Part shown: positions 8,781-18,481 of the stretch, piece by piece | Layout of the letters: each line of letters begins with the position of its first letter | How positions within the stretch are numbered: position 1 is the first letter of the stretch | Assembly: GCA_041736675.1 (NCBI GenBank) | Contig: JBGSTD010000046.1 | Location: 101,395 to 165,394, forward strand | Origin: Salaquimonas sp041736675 | GTDB lineage: Bacteria > Pseudomonadota > Alphaproteobacteria > Rhizobiales > Rhizobiaceae | Direction of reading: 5' to 3' | Length of the DNA stretch: 64,000 bases | Notes under the pieces: generated by a model | Seen by the model: only the letters and a program-made list of their open reading frames with translations | What the model was told of the DNA's origin: nothing | The model's database searches: none | Made by a program: the position numbers and the translations under genes

Positions 8781-10034
8781 ATGAAACTCTCCCCGTCAGC
8801 CGAAACGGCATCTGAGCCGAAGGCGCGTTTTTTTAACCGCACTACCCCGCCTCACATACTGACCCTCGTCCTGATTGCGGGGATTGGGGCATTGAACATG
8901 AATATTCTCCTACCGTCTTTGCCGAGCATTTCGAGCTACTACGACGCTGACTATGCCCTTGTTCAATTGGCGGTCTCAGGATATCTGGCCATGACTGCAG
9001 TCTTGCAATTGCTGACAGGGCCGCTGTCCGACAGATTGGGAAGGCGCCCTGTCCTGCTAATCAGTTTTACGCTGTTCATCATTGCAACATTGCTGGCAGC
9101 CACTGCCGAAACCATCGAAACATTCCTTGCTGCACGAATGGCGCAAGCGGTTATTGTGACTGGAATTGCGCTGTCACGTGCCATTGTTCGTGACATGGTG
9201 CCGATGGAACAAGCTGCCAGCATGATCGGCTATGTCACGATGGGAATGACGCTGGTACCCATGGTAGGCCCGACAGTTGGAGGTCTTCTCGAGGAAAGCT
9301 TTGGGTGGCAATCAACTTTCTATTTCACTGCAATTGCAGCAGTGGTCGTTCTGTTTGTTGTCTACTTTGATCTGAAAGAAACAAACCAGAACCGCACAAC
9401 CAGCATGGCAGCCCAATTCAGATCCTATCCTGAACTCCTGAAGTCCCGCAGGTTCTGGGGCTTCACTTTCACGGCTATGTTTGCTTCGGGAAGCTTCTTC
9501 GCCTTTATAGGGGGAGCCCCTTACGTTGCGCGCACGTATATGAACCTTTCACCCTCAACTCTTGGCCTCTACTTCATGTGTATCGGCCTCGGTTACATGA
9601 TCGGAAATTTTATTACTGGCAGGTTTTCCGGTCGTCTCGGCATCTACAAGATCATGTTGAACGGCAATTATGTCGCCGGATTTGGCGTCGCGATCGCGGC
9701 ACTTTATTTTATGGCCGGTTACAGTCATCCAGTTGGTTTCTTTGCTCCATTGTTTTTTGTTGGCGTCGGCAACGGACTGACAATGCCATCTGCCAATGCC
9801 GGTATGGTATCGGTGCGGCCTCATCTTGCGGGGTCAGCAGCAGGTTTGGGCGGAGCTATCCAGATTGGCGGCGGCGCAGCCTTGTCTGCTCTTGCCGGGA
9901 TAATACTTACCCCTACATCTGGGCCACTGCCCTTGCTCTACCTCATGCTTGCTTGTTGTGGTTGCGGAGCCATTGCTTCGATCTACACACAAAATATCGC
10001 AAAGCAGATAGAACTGGCGGAGCAAAACGGCTAA
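8781..10034 (+). CDS. MFS transporter, Bcr/CflA-type efflux
   Basis: The 417-residue inner-membrane protein has twelve predicted helices. The loop between helices 2 and 3 carries the MFS signature GPLSDRLGRRPVLL, and the AIVRDMV stretch in the first half fits the Bcr/CflA drug-resistance branch, whose members export bicyclomycin, chloramphenicol or other compounds by proton antiport. Its substrate here is not known. It ends 9 bases before fdhD, which suggests co-transcription with the molybdenum cofactor genes, perhaps only by read-through. Confidence 0.92.
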   Translation: MKLSPSAETASEPKARFFNRTTPPHILTLVLIAGIGALNMNILLPSLPSISSYYDADYALVQLAVSGYLAMTAVLQLLTGPLSDRLGRRPVLLISFTLFIIATLLAATAETIETFLAARMAQAVIVTGIALSRAIVRDMVPMEQAASMIGYVTMGMTLVPMVGPTVGGLLEESFGWQSTFYFTAIAAVVVLFVVYFDLKETNQNRTTSMAAQFRSYPELLKSRRFWGFTFTAMFASGSFFAFIGGAPYVARTYMNLSPSTLGLYFMCIGLGYMIGNFITGRFSGRLGIYKIMLNGNYVAGFGVAIAALYFMAGYSHPVGFFAPLFFVGVGNGLTMPSANAGMVSVRPHLAGSAAGLGGAIQIGGGAALSALAGIILTPTSGPLPLLYLMLACCGCGAIASIYTQNIAKQIELAEQNG

Positions 10035-10043
10035 AATCTGTCA

Positions 10044-10913
10044 ATGTCATCTGAATTTCTGGTTAGCCCCAATCCCGACGATCCTTCTCTTTCAACTGCG
10101 GTTGAAGGAATAGACCACAATGGCAACAAGGTAGTGACAGTAGTTGTTACGGAGCGTCCCTTGACGCTGTACCTGAATTCACAGGAAGTCGTCACCATGA
10201 TGACCATCGGTGATCAGCCTGATTTGCTTGCCCTTGGTTACCTGCTCAATCAAAACATGCTGAGAAACAGTGATACCATCAGCGCAATTGATTACGACGA
10301 AGACCTTGGTGTTGTTGTTGTTCGCACGGCCCATGAGACAAACTTTGAAGACAAGATGAAAAAGAAAGTGCGCACCTCCGGCTGTGCCCAGGGTACAATT
10401 TTCGGCGATGTGATTGATGCGTTTGAAACCATCACGCTCAACGCCGATACGCGCTTGAAAACCTCTTGGCTCTATAAACTTACCAGGGCAATCAATACTG
10501 AACCGAGCCTCTATTTAAAGGCGGGTGCGATCCACGGCTGTGTTCTGTGCGAAGAGGATCGCCCTCTTGTTTACATGGAGGATGTTGGTCGCCACAATGC
10601 AGTGGACAAGGTGGCTGGCTGGATGTTTCGCAACAATATCGATCCATCCAACAAGATGTTTTACACCACCGGACGCCTCACCTCGGAAATGGTCATCAAG
10701 ACAGTAATGATGGGAATTCCGGTTCTCGTTTCCCGCTCCGGGTTTACCGCCTGGGGCGTGCAACTGGCAAAGCAGGCAAACCTGACTTTGATCGGCCGAG
10801 CCCGCGGAAAGCGGTTTGTCGCCCTTGCCGGCCTGGAGCGCATCGAATTTGACATCGACCCGGCATCTGTACCAGAGGAAGACAAAAAGTCTGCGCGCAA
10901 GGGTGACGATTGA
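10044..10913 (+). CDS. fdhD: Formate dehydrogenase accessory sulfurtransferase FdhD
   Basis: FdhD passes sulfur from a cysteine desulfurase to the molybdenum cofactor destined for formate dehydrogenase. The hallmark MEDVGRHNAVDKVAGW (about residues 178-193) and the GAIHGCVLC segment (161-169) are present. The loop that in E. coli FdhD carries two essential cysteines in a CxxC motif here reads TSGCAQG, with one cysteine only. The protein has 289 residues. The gene overlaps mobA (TGATG), so fdhD, mobA, mobB and moeA are probably one operon. Confidence 0.95.
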   Translation: MSSEFLVSPNPDDPSLSTAVEGIDHNGNKVVTVVVTERPLTLYLNSQEVVTMMTIGDQPDLLALGYLLNQNMLRNSDTISAIDYDEDLGVVVVRTAHETNFEDKMKKKVRTSGCAQGTIFGDVIDAFETITLNADTRLKTSWLYKLTRAINTEPSLYLKAGAIHGCVLCEEDRPLVYMEDVGRHNAVDKVAGWMFRNNIDPSNKMFYTTGRLTSEMVIKTVMMGIPVLVSRSGFTAWGVQLAKQANLTLIGRARGKRFVALAGLERIEFDIDPASVPEEDKKSARKGDD

Positions 10914-11578
10914 TGAGTGAAGTTTCACTTGAAAACAAAACCGTGGGAGTTGTTATTGCCGGCGGCCTTTCCCGGCGCATGGAAGGCCCGGAAAAAAGCC
11001 TGATGCTGTTAAAAGGGCAACCAATCATCAAGCATGTCTGCGACCGCTTGCAGGATCAACTTGATGACATCATCCTGAATGCAAATGGAAACGCAGCCAG
11101 ATTTGCGTTTTTGGACATACCCGTACAGCACGATACTGTGGACGGGTTCGCCGGACCTCTGGCTGGCATTCTTGCTGGAATGCGTTGGGCACAGGCTAAC
11201 CGTCAAACCGCGAGCCGCATCATCACTGTCGCCGCCGACACACCTTTCTTTCCCGTAAATTTGGTGAAGTTGTTTGATAAGCATATTGCCCAATTGGAAA
11301 TGGGTGCCGAACGCAGCGCGATATGCCTTGCCTACAGCGATAATAATCGCCATCCGGTATTTGGCTCCTGGCCGATAACGCTTGCAGATAAACTTGAACA
11401 TTTTCTGACGGTGGAGAATGAACGCAAAGTGATGCTTTTTGTCCAGCGGTTCGAATTGATCAAAGTTGATTTTCCCTTGGTCGAGATTGATGAGCGGAGC
11501 GTTGACCCGTTTTTCAACATCAATACGCCAGCCGATTTCACGCTCGCTGAAACCTTGATGCCGGAAATGCTGCCATGA
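10913..11578 (+). CDS. mobA: Molybdenum cofactor guanylyltransferase MobA
   Basis: MobA attaches GMP from GTP to molybdenum-molybdopterin to form the guanine dinucleotide cofactor used by DMSO-reductase-family enzymes such as formate dehydrogenase. The N-terminal nucleotide-binding motif VVIAGGLSRRMEGPEKSL is clear and the product has 221 residues. The ATG at 10913 overlaps the fdhD stop codon; an in-frame TTG lies one codon earlier. The 3' end overlaps mobB by four bases (ATGA), which indicates translational coupling. Confidence 0.95.
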   Translation: MSEVSLENKTVGVVIAGGLSRRMEGPEKSLMLLKGQPIIKHVCDRLQDQLDDIILNANGNAARFAFLDIPVQHDTVDGFAGPLAGILAGMRWAQANRQTASRIITVAADTPFFPVNLVKLFDKHIAQLEMGAERSAICLAYSDNNRHPVFGSWPITLADKLEHFLTVENERKVMLFVQRFELIKVDFPLVEIDERSVDPFFNINTPADFTLAETLMPEMLP

Positions 11579-12105
11579 CAATAGCCTCACTTGTCTTCGG
11601 TGTAACAGGCTGGAAAAACTCCGGCAAAACGCGAATGGTTGCAAAACTGGTTACCGAATTTTCCGGCCGCGGCTACAAGGTATCAACAATCAAACACGCT
11701 CATCACTCTTTTGACATTGACCACGAAGGCACAGACTCATGGCAGCACCGTAAAGCGGGAGCAAGCGAAGTTGCACTGGTGTCACGAAATCGATGGGCAC
11801 TGATGCATGAATTGGAGAACGAGGAGGAACCGCCACTTGCCGAAATTTTGGCAAAGCTCGCACCCTGTGATATTGTCATCATTGAAGGCTTCAAACGCGA
11901 AGGTCATGCGAAAATCGAAATGATCCGCAAAGGAACCACCAAAGATGCGCCGCTTTGGCCCGACGACAATTCAATTGCAGCTGTGGTCAGCGAGGAAAGA
12001 CCGGAAGGCTGTCAATTGACTTGGTTCGGCCCGGATGACATCGCCATGATTGCCGACTTCATCATCCAGTGGAAACAGGGAGACAATACCAGTGCCCTCT
12101 TCTGA
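11575..12105 (+). CDS. mobB: Molybdopterin-guanine dinucleotide biosynthesis protein MobB
   Basis: MobB is a GTP-binding partner of MobA that improves formation of the guanine dinucleotide cofactor. The P-loop GWKNSGKT at about residues 12-19, the STIKHAHHSFDID segment and the VIIEGFKREGHAKIE segment are typical. The 176-residue protein starts in an ATGA overlap with mobA, and its last 14 bases overlap the start of moeA. Confidence 0.95.
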   Translation: MTIASLVFGVTGWKNSGKTRMVAKLVTEFSGRGYKVSTIKHAHHSFDIDHEGTDSWQHRKAGASEVALVSRNRWALMHELENEEEPPLAEILAKLAPCDIVIIEGFKREGHAKIEMIRKGTTKDAPLWPDDNSIAAVVSEERPEGCQLTWFGPDDIAMIADFIIQWKQGDNTSALF

Positions 12106-13399
12106 TCAGGATAAAGTCAAAATCGTCAGCACACGCAAACTCATGGATGACTGCTTTTTGAACGACAAGGAGCGGTTACCCCATGAAGAAGCGATTGCAA
12201 TTTTGAAGGATCGCCTGAAGCCGGTCGCGATGAACGAATTGAGCCCGCTGGAAAACTCATCAGGCAAAGTTCTGGCCGCCGACATCGCCGCAACACGCAA
12301 CATTCCTTCAACGGACAATTCGGCAGTTGATGGCTATGCATATCGCGCTTCGGATTTTGCTGCTGCAGGCGGCTTTTTCCCGGTGACAAACCGAATTGCG
12401 GCCGGCGACCTAAATCCATCCGCGCTTGCCTCATCTGGTGCCGTGCGTATTTTCACCGGCGCTGTAATGCCGCAAGGGGCTGACACGGTTGCAATGCAGG
12501 AAGACTGCCAGATCGAAATTCGTGACAGTAAGGAATTCGTCGCAATTCCATCCGGTTTGAAACCCGGCGCAAACAGGCGGCGTGCGGCAGAGGACCTTGC
12601 GATCGGCAACCTGATCGCATCACGGGGCGAAATTCTCACCCCACAAACCATATCGGCAATCGCTTCCAGCGGCATTGCGCAGATCAGCATTTATTGCCCG
12701 CTACGCATAGCGGTACTTTCAAGCGGCAATGAACTTCGCGAACCCGGCGAAAACGCGAAGGATGGTCAGGTTTTTGATTCAAACAGGCATTTGCTGAAGG
12801 CACTGCTTGGCACCCTTCCAGTGAAAGTTACCGACCTCGGTATTCAACCTGATGATGTTGAAGCCGTTGCAACGAGCATCGCCGGTGCTGCAGTAAACCA
12901 CGATATCATTATTTCAACGGGAGGAGCATCCCGCGGAGAGGAAGACCACATTATTGCCGCTCTTGATCGTCTCGGCAAACGCCATTTGTGGCAACTTGCA
13001 GTGAAGCCTGGGCGGCCAATGAGTTTCGGACAAATTGGTGATACCGTATTTTTTGGACTTCCCGGAAACCCGGTTGCCTGTTTCGTTTGCTTTTTGCTCT
13101 ATGTGCGGCCCGCAATATTGCGCTTGGGCGGGGCAGATTGGAACGAACCGCGGCGTTTTCTGGTGCCTGCCAATTTCGACTATCCAAAAAAGAAGCCGGA
13201 CAGGCGCGAGTTTTGGCGTGGTATGTACCGCTCGCGAAAAGATGGAACGTATGGCCTCGACAAGTTTGACCGCGATGGCTCCGGTCTGATCAGCGGTCTG
13301 CGCCAGGCAGACGGACTTGTTGAGATCCCCGAAGACGTCACCAGCGTTCGCAGCGGCGATTTGCTGAATTTCATTCCATGGAGCGAATTCGGAATTTGA
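12092..13399 (+). CDS. moeA: Molybdopterin molybdotransferase MoeA
   Basis: MoeA inserts molybdate into adenylated molybdopterin. Diagnostic segments are IPSTDNSAVDGYA near residue 60, FTGAVMPQGADTV, LSSGNELREPG, STGGASRGEEDHI and PGNPVACFV. I place the start at GTG 12092 because GGGAG lies about 9 bases upstream, giving 435 residues and a 14-base overlap with mobB; an in-frame ATG at 12143 is an alternative. It is the last gene of the fdhD-mobA-mobB-moeA run. Confidence 0.95.
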   Translation: MPSSDQDKVKIVSTRKLMDDCFLNDKERLPHEEAIAILKDRLKPVAMNELSPLENSSGKVLAADIAATRNIPSTDNSAVDGYAYRASDFAAAGGFFPVTNRIAAGDLNPSALASSGAVRIFTGAVMPQGADTVAMQEDCQIEIRDSKEFVAIPSGLKPGANRRRAAEDLAIGNLIASRGEILTPQTISAIASSGIAQISIYCPLRIAVLSSGNELREPGENAKDGQVFDSNRHLLKALLGTLPVKVTDLGIQPDDVEAVATSIAGAAVNHDIIISTGGASRGEEDHIIAALDRLGKRHLWQLAVKPGRPMSFGQIGDTVFFGLPGNPVACFVCFLLYVRPAILRLGGADWNEPRRFLVPANFDYPKKKPDRREFWRGMYRSRKDGTYGLDKFDRDGSGLISGLRQADGLVEIPEDVTSVRSGDLLNFIPWSEFGI

Positions 13400-13495
13400 C
13401 AGCCGGGAAGAATTACAAATCTTTAAGTTGAGCCAATTGATTCAATCTGCAAAGTAAAGGCAACAAGTTATTACATCGACTCACTTTTCGGAGCA

Positions 13496-14023
13496 TTGAA
13501 ATTGGTAACCACCGGCTACAACAAGGCATCAATCGTTGCGCATTGGATTGCGGCGATATGCATTATTGCTCTTTTTGTCACCCATGAAGGTGAACGCGGC
13601 AGCCTTGAGCGCATGTTCCACATCAGTGGCGGGGCAATCATCGGCATTTTCCTGCTGTGGCGGGTTTTTCGCAGGCCGGTGCGCGGCTTTACCGACAAAC
13701 CTGATCAACATCCCTTGCTCAACCTCGCTTCGCAGCTTGTGCTTTGGGGGCTTTTGATCAGCATTATCCTTGTCACGCTATCGGGCTACTTCCTGCCGTG
13801 GAGCCGTGGTGGCGCACTGGACATGTTCGGTCTCTTTGCGATCCCCTCGCCCATCCCATCCAATCACACGTTTCACGAATTGCTTGAAACTGTTCATGAT
13901 GTCGGCGGTCACGTCATCATGCTGCTATTTATCATCCACTTTCTTGGTGCGCTCAAGCACCGCTTTGTGGACAAGGACAATATCGTTCAGCGCATTATCA
14001 GACCGGTAACCGGAGGCAGATAG
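13496..14023 (+). CDS. Cytochrome b561 family protein
   Basis: This 175-residue inner-membrane protein has four hydrophobic helices with the histidines expected for two b hemes: the first in SIVAHWIAA near residue 17, others in MFHISGGAIIG, HELLETVHDVGGH and IHFLGALKHRF. Members pass electrons from the quinone pool or to periplasmic enzymes. The start is TTG at 13496 with GGAG just upstream. The closeness to the molybdenum cofactor genes suggests a link to a periplasmic oxidoreductase, but no such gene lies next to it. Confidence 0.9.
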   Translation: MKLVTTGYNKASIVAHWIAAICIIALFVTHEGERGSLERMFHISGGAIIGIFLLWRVFRRPVRGFTDKPDQHPLLNLASQLVLWGLLISIILVTLSGYFLPWSRGGALDMFGLFAIPSPIPSNHTFHELLETVHDVGGHVIMLLFIIHFLGALKHRFVDKDNIVQRIIRPVTGGR

Positions 14024-14050
14024 CCGCTTTTTGACGGGACCGAATGTTTT

Positions 14051-15856
14051 TCAAACAAACAGCTCAACCTTCTCGAATTTGCGAACATCGACAAGACCAA
14101 TGTCGGAAATGCGCAATTCGGGAATAACCACCAGCGCCAGCAGCGAATGCTGCATATAGGCATTGTTGAGTTTGCACCCCATCTGCTGCATGGCAGAAAC
14201 CATTTGATCAGCTTTTGCCGCAACGATTTCTGCAGGTTCGTCTGACATCAGCCCTGCGATAGGCAACTCAACCAGAGCAAGTTCCTCGCCCTTGTGATAA
14301 ACACATACGCCGCCGCCAACCTGCCGCAACCGGTTCGCCGCCTTCGCCATATCCGCATGGTTTGTTCCGATGACAATCATGTGATGGCTATCGTGGGCAA
14401 CCGTGGACGCTATTGCGCAATCCTTGTTGTAACCAAACCCTGATACAAAACAATTGGTTACCGTCCCCTTCGCCCTGTGCCGCTCGACAAGCGCAATCTG
14501 GCAAATGTCCTTGTTTTTGTCCATCTGGGCTATGCCATCCTTGATGGCAACGGTCTTGATCAATGCCTTTGTTGGCGCCTGGTTTTCAATGACCCCGATT
14601 ACATTCACCTTGGCCGAACCTGTCGATTTTCCTGGGCCTTTGGGCGCCTTGATCAGAAAATCATTTTCATTGAGATCCCGTTTCATGTTGACAGTGTTCT
14701 TCGCCGATTTCGGATAATCGAATTTCGGCATCTTCAAGGAAAGCCCGTTCTTGTCCGAAACCTTTATCCCCCTGGCATAAACCGCATCTATCAACAGTTC
14801 GGCAAGGTTGGATACCAGCAAAAAATCCGCCCTTCTTCCGGGCGTAATTGAACCAAGTTCACGCTCGAGACCAAAATGTTCCGCCGTATTGAGCGTTGCC
14901 ATCTGTATCGCGGTAATCGGTTTCAAACCCTGTGCAATGGCGTGGCGAACAACGCGGTTCATGTGGCCTTCATGCACCAGCGTCCCCGAATGACAGTCAT
15001 CAGTACAAAGGATAAAATTGCGTGGATCAAGGTTCATTTCGGTAACCGCCTTGATCTGTTCTGCTACATCATACCAGGCCGAACCAAGCCGCAACATGGC
15101 CTTCATGCCTTGCCGTACCCGGGCAGCAGCGTCGATAGCGCGCGTTCCTTCATGATCATCAGCAGGTCCGCCTGCCGCGTAGGCATGAAAGGCGATCCCG
15201 AGATCTGGCGAGGCGTAGTGTCCTCCAACCGTTTTTCCAGCGCGGTTGGTCGCGGCGATTTCTCCCAGCATCTTCTTGTCACCGGCAGCAACACCCGGAA
15301 AATTCATCACTTCCCCAAGTCCAATAATATTGGGCCACAACATCGCTTCCCCAACTTCCTTGGGTCCGAGCGAGGCTCCAGCGTTTTCAAGGCCTGGGGC
15401 AGAAGGAACGCAGGATGGCATCTGGACAAAAACATTGATCGGCAAGCCCATCGCTTCATCGTGCATCAGTTTGACACCGGCAAGTCCAAGAACATTGGCA
15501 ATCTCGTGCGGGTCAATGAACATGGATGTTGTCCCATGGGGTATAACCGCCCGGGCAAACTCGGAAACGGTGAGCATCCCGCTTTCAACATGCATGTGCG
15601 CATCACACAGTCCTGGAACCAGATATCGTCCTTTTGCCTCAATCACTTCGGTTTTTTTACCGATGCAATGGCTAGCATCCGGTCCACAATAGGCAAATCT
15701 GCCCTCGATGATCGCCAGATCTGTATTGGCAATGATTTCGCCTGAATGAACATTCACCCATCGGCCGTTTTTCACAACCACATCTGCCGGTTTTCTTCCA
15801 GATGCAACGTCCACAAGTTGAGCTAGAACCTGATCTTTAGGTTTCAAATCTGACAC
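14051..15856 (-). CDS. ade: Adenine deaminase
   Basis: The 601-residue protein is a metal-dependent amidohydrolase that converts adenine to hypoxanthine and ammonia in purine salvage. The metal-binding DAHMHVESGML motif and the IDPHEIANVLG segment near residues 85-130 are characteristic of the Ade/AdeC family, as is the ILCTDDCHSGTLV segment with a metal-binding Asp. Length matches the family. It lies 11 bases downstream of the penicillin acylase gene on the same strand, so the two may share a transcript. Confidence 0.95.
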   Translation of the reverse strand: MSDLKPKDQVLAQLVDVASGRKPADVVVKNGRWVNVHSGEIIANTDLAIIEGRFAYCGPDASHCIGKKTEVIEAKGRYLVPGLCDAHMHVESGMLTVSEFARAVIPHGTTSMFIDPHEIANVLGLAGVKLMHDEAMGLPINVFVQMPSCVPSAPGLENAGASLGPKEVGEAMLWPNIIGLGEVMNFPGVAAGDKKMLGEIAATNRAGKTVGGHYASPDLGIAFHAYAAGGPADDHEGTRAIDAAARVRQGMKAMLRLGSAWYDVAEQIKAVTEMNLDPRNFILCTDDCHSGTLVHEGHMNRVVRHAIAQGLKPITAIQMATLNTAEHFGLERELGSITPGRRADFLLVSNLAELLIDAVYARGIKVSDKNGLSLKMPKFDYPKSAKNTVNMKRDLNENDFLIKAPKGPGKSTGSAKVNVIGVIENQAPTKALIKTVAIKDGIAQMDKNKDICQIALVERHRAKGTVTNCFVSGFGYNKDCAIASTVAHDSHHMIVIGTNHADMAKAANRLRQVGGGVCVYHKGEELALVELPIAGLMSDEPAEIVAAKADQMVSAMQQMGCKLNNAYMQHSLLALVVIPELRISDIGLVDVRKFEKVELFV

Positions 15857-15867
15857 GGTTTCACCTC

Positions 15868-18375
15868 TTATTTGTTTGCACCTGAACTTGCTTGAAGCGT
15901 CAAAACTTTGGCAACGTCATTTCGATAGGTTTCCGGCTTCGTCACCATCGGAATATAATGCATATTTCCCCAAAGACCCGCCTGATCGTCGTAGTGGTCG
16001 GACATGACATTTCCACTTTGGCCGGTCGAGATGACAAACAGGGATTTTTCCAGATCGGCAAAATCATACACAGTACGAAGAGCTGCTCCGTGCATCCCGG
16101 CAAAAGGTTCTTTCTTGGAAAAATTGTTGGAATTGCGCAACAAGGTATACTTGCCGCCGTCCATTTCCTGCCGGATAGTGAAATACGGATCCAGCATTTC
16201 GACCTGCGTGAAAGGCCGGTGCTCATGCACGGTTACATGTGCTGTCCCCCAACGCCACTCCTGCCATTTCGAACCATAGGCGGCAGATAATTCAGCAACT
16301 GTTTTCTCAAGGGATTTAAAAAGCACATAGCTACAACTTTCACTGTCCGAAGTTGTAACGTCATTGCACCATTCGGAGCCACCAAGAGTTTTGAGCATGC
16401 CTAGTATGCGCGTGACATTGCCAACCTCAACAAGTTCGAAGTCATCGCCCAGTTCGTCTTTCAACATCGCTTCAGCCAAATTCTTGTGCCAAGCGGTCAG
16501 TATCAGCGGCACAGCATCATCGCGCAGCATCTCACCTTTCCAGTTCTGCAAGGCCTCAATAATCTGTTCATTGATCAAAACGCCCTGAGGCAGTTGCAGC
16601 ATGGCCTCATCACGGAACTGCATCATTGCTTTTGACACCGTATCTGATTGGCCGGCAATCATCGACTGTACACTCTGCTTTGCATTGCTGCGAATGAACA
16701 ACTCTTCAACGCGCTCCTGCCGAAAATGTTCAGCCCAGTCAAAGGTGATGTGATGGGGATAATCTGAAGGCAGCCAATTGGCATTGGCGGTTGCCACTGC
16801 GCCGGAAACCGGATTGATCACACGGGGTGTTTCATCTGCATTGACAAATCCTTCCCATCCAAAGAATGGCACCCAACCTGGCACTGGCGCCCGCCCTGCC
16901 ACCTTGTTGAATTCTGAACGTTTGGGCACCCTACCTGGAGCCACAAGCCCTATATTGCCATCGACATCAGCAATGACAATCGACTGCATTGGAGAAATCA
17001 TCTGCCGCGTAGCAGCAATAAACTGGTCAACATTTTCCGCGACTGACATGTCAAATACACCGTCCATGGTCGTGTCGTCATTTGTAAGTGCTGTCCACGA
17101 CAACGCGGCAACCTGAAATTCCGGCAGCCGCTCCCGCAGTTTTTCATAGCCGTCAGGCAATACCGGGCCATGGCGGGTTGAGCGCCGTACCATTGGTATA
17201 TCAGCGCGTCCCTTGACCTTGATTGCAATCTCTTCGGAAATGAAATCCTCAAATCCGTTTTCAGTTTTGTATTGAGCCGGGTCCTGCGGATTGATCTGTT
17301 CCAGAAAAATATCCTGTGAATCAAGATAGGTAGTTGTCAGGCCCCAAGCGAGACGGTCATTGCGGCCTGACAGGATAAGCGGAGTGCCGGGCAATGAACC
17401 CCCGATCAGGTTTCGTTCACTGCCCCCATCCATCCACTTCAAATGCGCGAGATAAAAAACCGATGGTGCGGTGAAACCCAAATGCGGATCATTGGCAAGC
17501 AATGGCTTTCCGCTTTCGGTCCTGCTGCCGGATATTGCCCAATTGTTTGAAGCCGGCAATTGCAACTGCCACGGCGCTGTCGCCAAGGGCGGCTCATCAT
17601 TTTCAGCGGCATTCGCAAATTGACTGGATCTTGTATCGAGCATTTTGGCTGCAGTCTTGCCTCGCTCCTTGAACCCATAAAGCGACCGCAGGTCCGGCAA
17701 AGCTGGTGCGTTGTCCCGCGGACCAGTCGGATAGATATCCTCAATCTGCTTCGGAGTGAATCCTTTGCCTGCCAGCGTCAGTCTGCCGATCTCCTCTTCA
17801 AGATTGGCATCAAGTGTCAACGCCATAACCTTGAGAACTGCAAGGCTCTGCCAAGGCTCCCATGGTTCGGGATCATGACCAAGAATGATAAACTCAACGG
17901 GTAGTGAAGGTTCCAATGCGCCGGACTTGCGCTTTATCCAACCATTTACACCATCGGCATAAGCAGCAAGAAGTGTGCGTGTTTCAGGCTTTAAAATCAT
18001 CTCCGAGTTCTTGGCTGCATCCACGATGTTGAGTGTTTTCAGAAAGCGGTCTGAGGGAACAGTCTTCTCACCGAACATTTCTGAAAGACGGCCCTGCCCG
18101 GCCATTCGAAGCACCTCCATCTGCCACAGACGCTCGCTTGCATGAACATACCCCAAGGCGCGAACAACATCGGTACGGCTTTGCGCTTCAATATGAGGTA
18201 CACCGTGGATATCGCGGACAACATCAACATTGTTTTCAAGTGTAGCAAGGGGCGTGTTGCCACTTTCTGGAGCAACTGTCTGGGTCAACAGTCCATAACC
18301 TGTCACCACAGCAGCTCCTGCCAGCACCACGATCGCAAAAAACGCAATGCCAACCCAGCGTATCAATTTATTCAT
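15868..18375 (-). CDS. Penicillin acylase family protein (peptidase S45)
   Basis: This 835-residue Ntn-hydrolase precursor starts with a membrane segment (about residues 6-30), so the enzyme acts in the periplasm. After it comes an alpha-chain region with VVRDIHGVPHIEA, then a spacer, then the motif PASNNWAISGSRTESGKP, in which the serine near residue 276 becomes the N-terminal nucleophile of the beta chain after self-cleavage. The family removes acyl groups from amides, including beta-lactams and homoserine lactones; the natural substrate here is unknown. ATG at 18375 is used; an in-frame GTG at 18384 is possible. Downstream is adenine deaminase. Confidence 0.92.
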   Translation of the reverse strand: MNKLIRWVGIAFFAIVVLAGAAVVTGYGLLTQTVAPESGNTPLATLENNVDVVRDIHGVPHIEAQSRTDVVRALGYVHASERLWQMEVLRMAGQGRLSEMFGEKTVPSDRFLKTLNIVDAAKNSEMILKPETRTLLAAYADGVNGWIKRKSGALEPSLPVEFIILGHDPEPWEPWQSLAVLKVMALTLDANLEEEIGRLTLAGKGFTPKQIEDIYPTGPRDNAPALPDLRSLYGFKERGKTAAKMLDTRSSQFANAAENDEPPLATAPWQLQLPASNNWAISGSRTESGKPLLANDPHLGFTAPSVFYLAHLKWMDGGSERNLIGGSLPGTPLILSGRNDRLAWGLTTTYLDSQDIFLEQINPQDPAQYKTENGFEDFISEEIAIKVKGRADIPMVRRSTRHGPVLPDGYEKLRERLPEFQVAALSWTALTNDDTTMDGVFDMSVAENVDQFIAATRQMISPMQSIVIADVDGNIGLVAPGRVPKRSEFNKVAGRAPVPGWVPFFGWEGFVNADETPRVINPVSGAVATANANWLPSDYPHHITFDWAEHFRQERVEELFIRSNAKQSVQSMIAGQSDTVSKAMMQFRDEAMLQLPQGVLINEQIIEALQNWKGEMLRDDAVPLILTAWHKNLAEAMLKDELGDDFELVEVGNVTRILGMLKTLGGSEWCNDVTTSDSESCSYVLFKSLEKTVAELSAAYGSKWQEWRWGTAHVTVHEHRPFTQVEMLDPYFTIRQEMDGGKYTLLRNSNNFSKKEPFAGMHGAALRTVYDFADLEKSLFVISTGQSGNVMSDHYDDQAGLWGNMHYIPMVTKPETYRNDVAKVLTLQASSGANK

Positions 18376-18481
18376 CCCCGGCACACTTTCTCAATTGCGA
18401 TATTCGTTCAATCCACTTGCAATCCTAAACCATGTTTTGCATCTTGGCCAAGTAAATGAAATCAGGAAATTTATCCATATA

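Noticed and set aside
14876..15745. A 289-codon open frame on the plus strand opposite adenine deaminase
   Set aside because: It lies wholly within a gene with clear family sequence on the other strand, has no recognisable domain and no ribosome-binding site.
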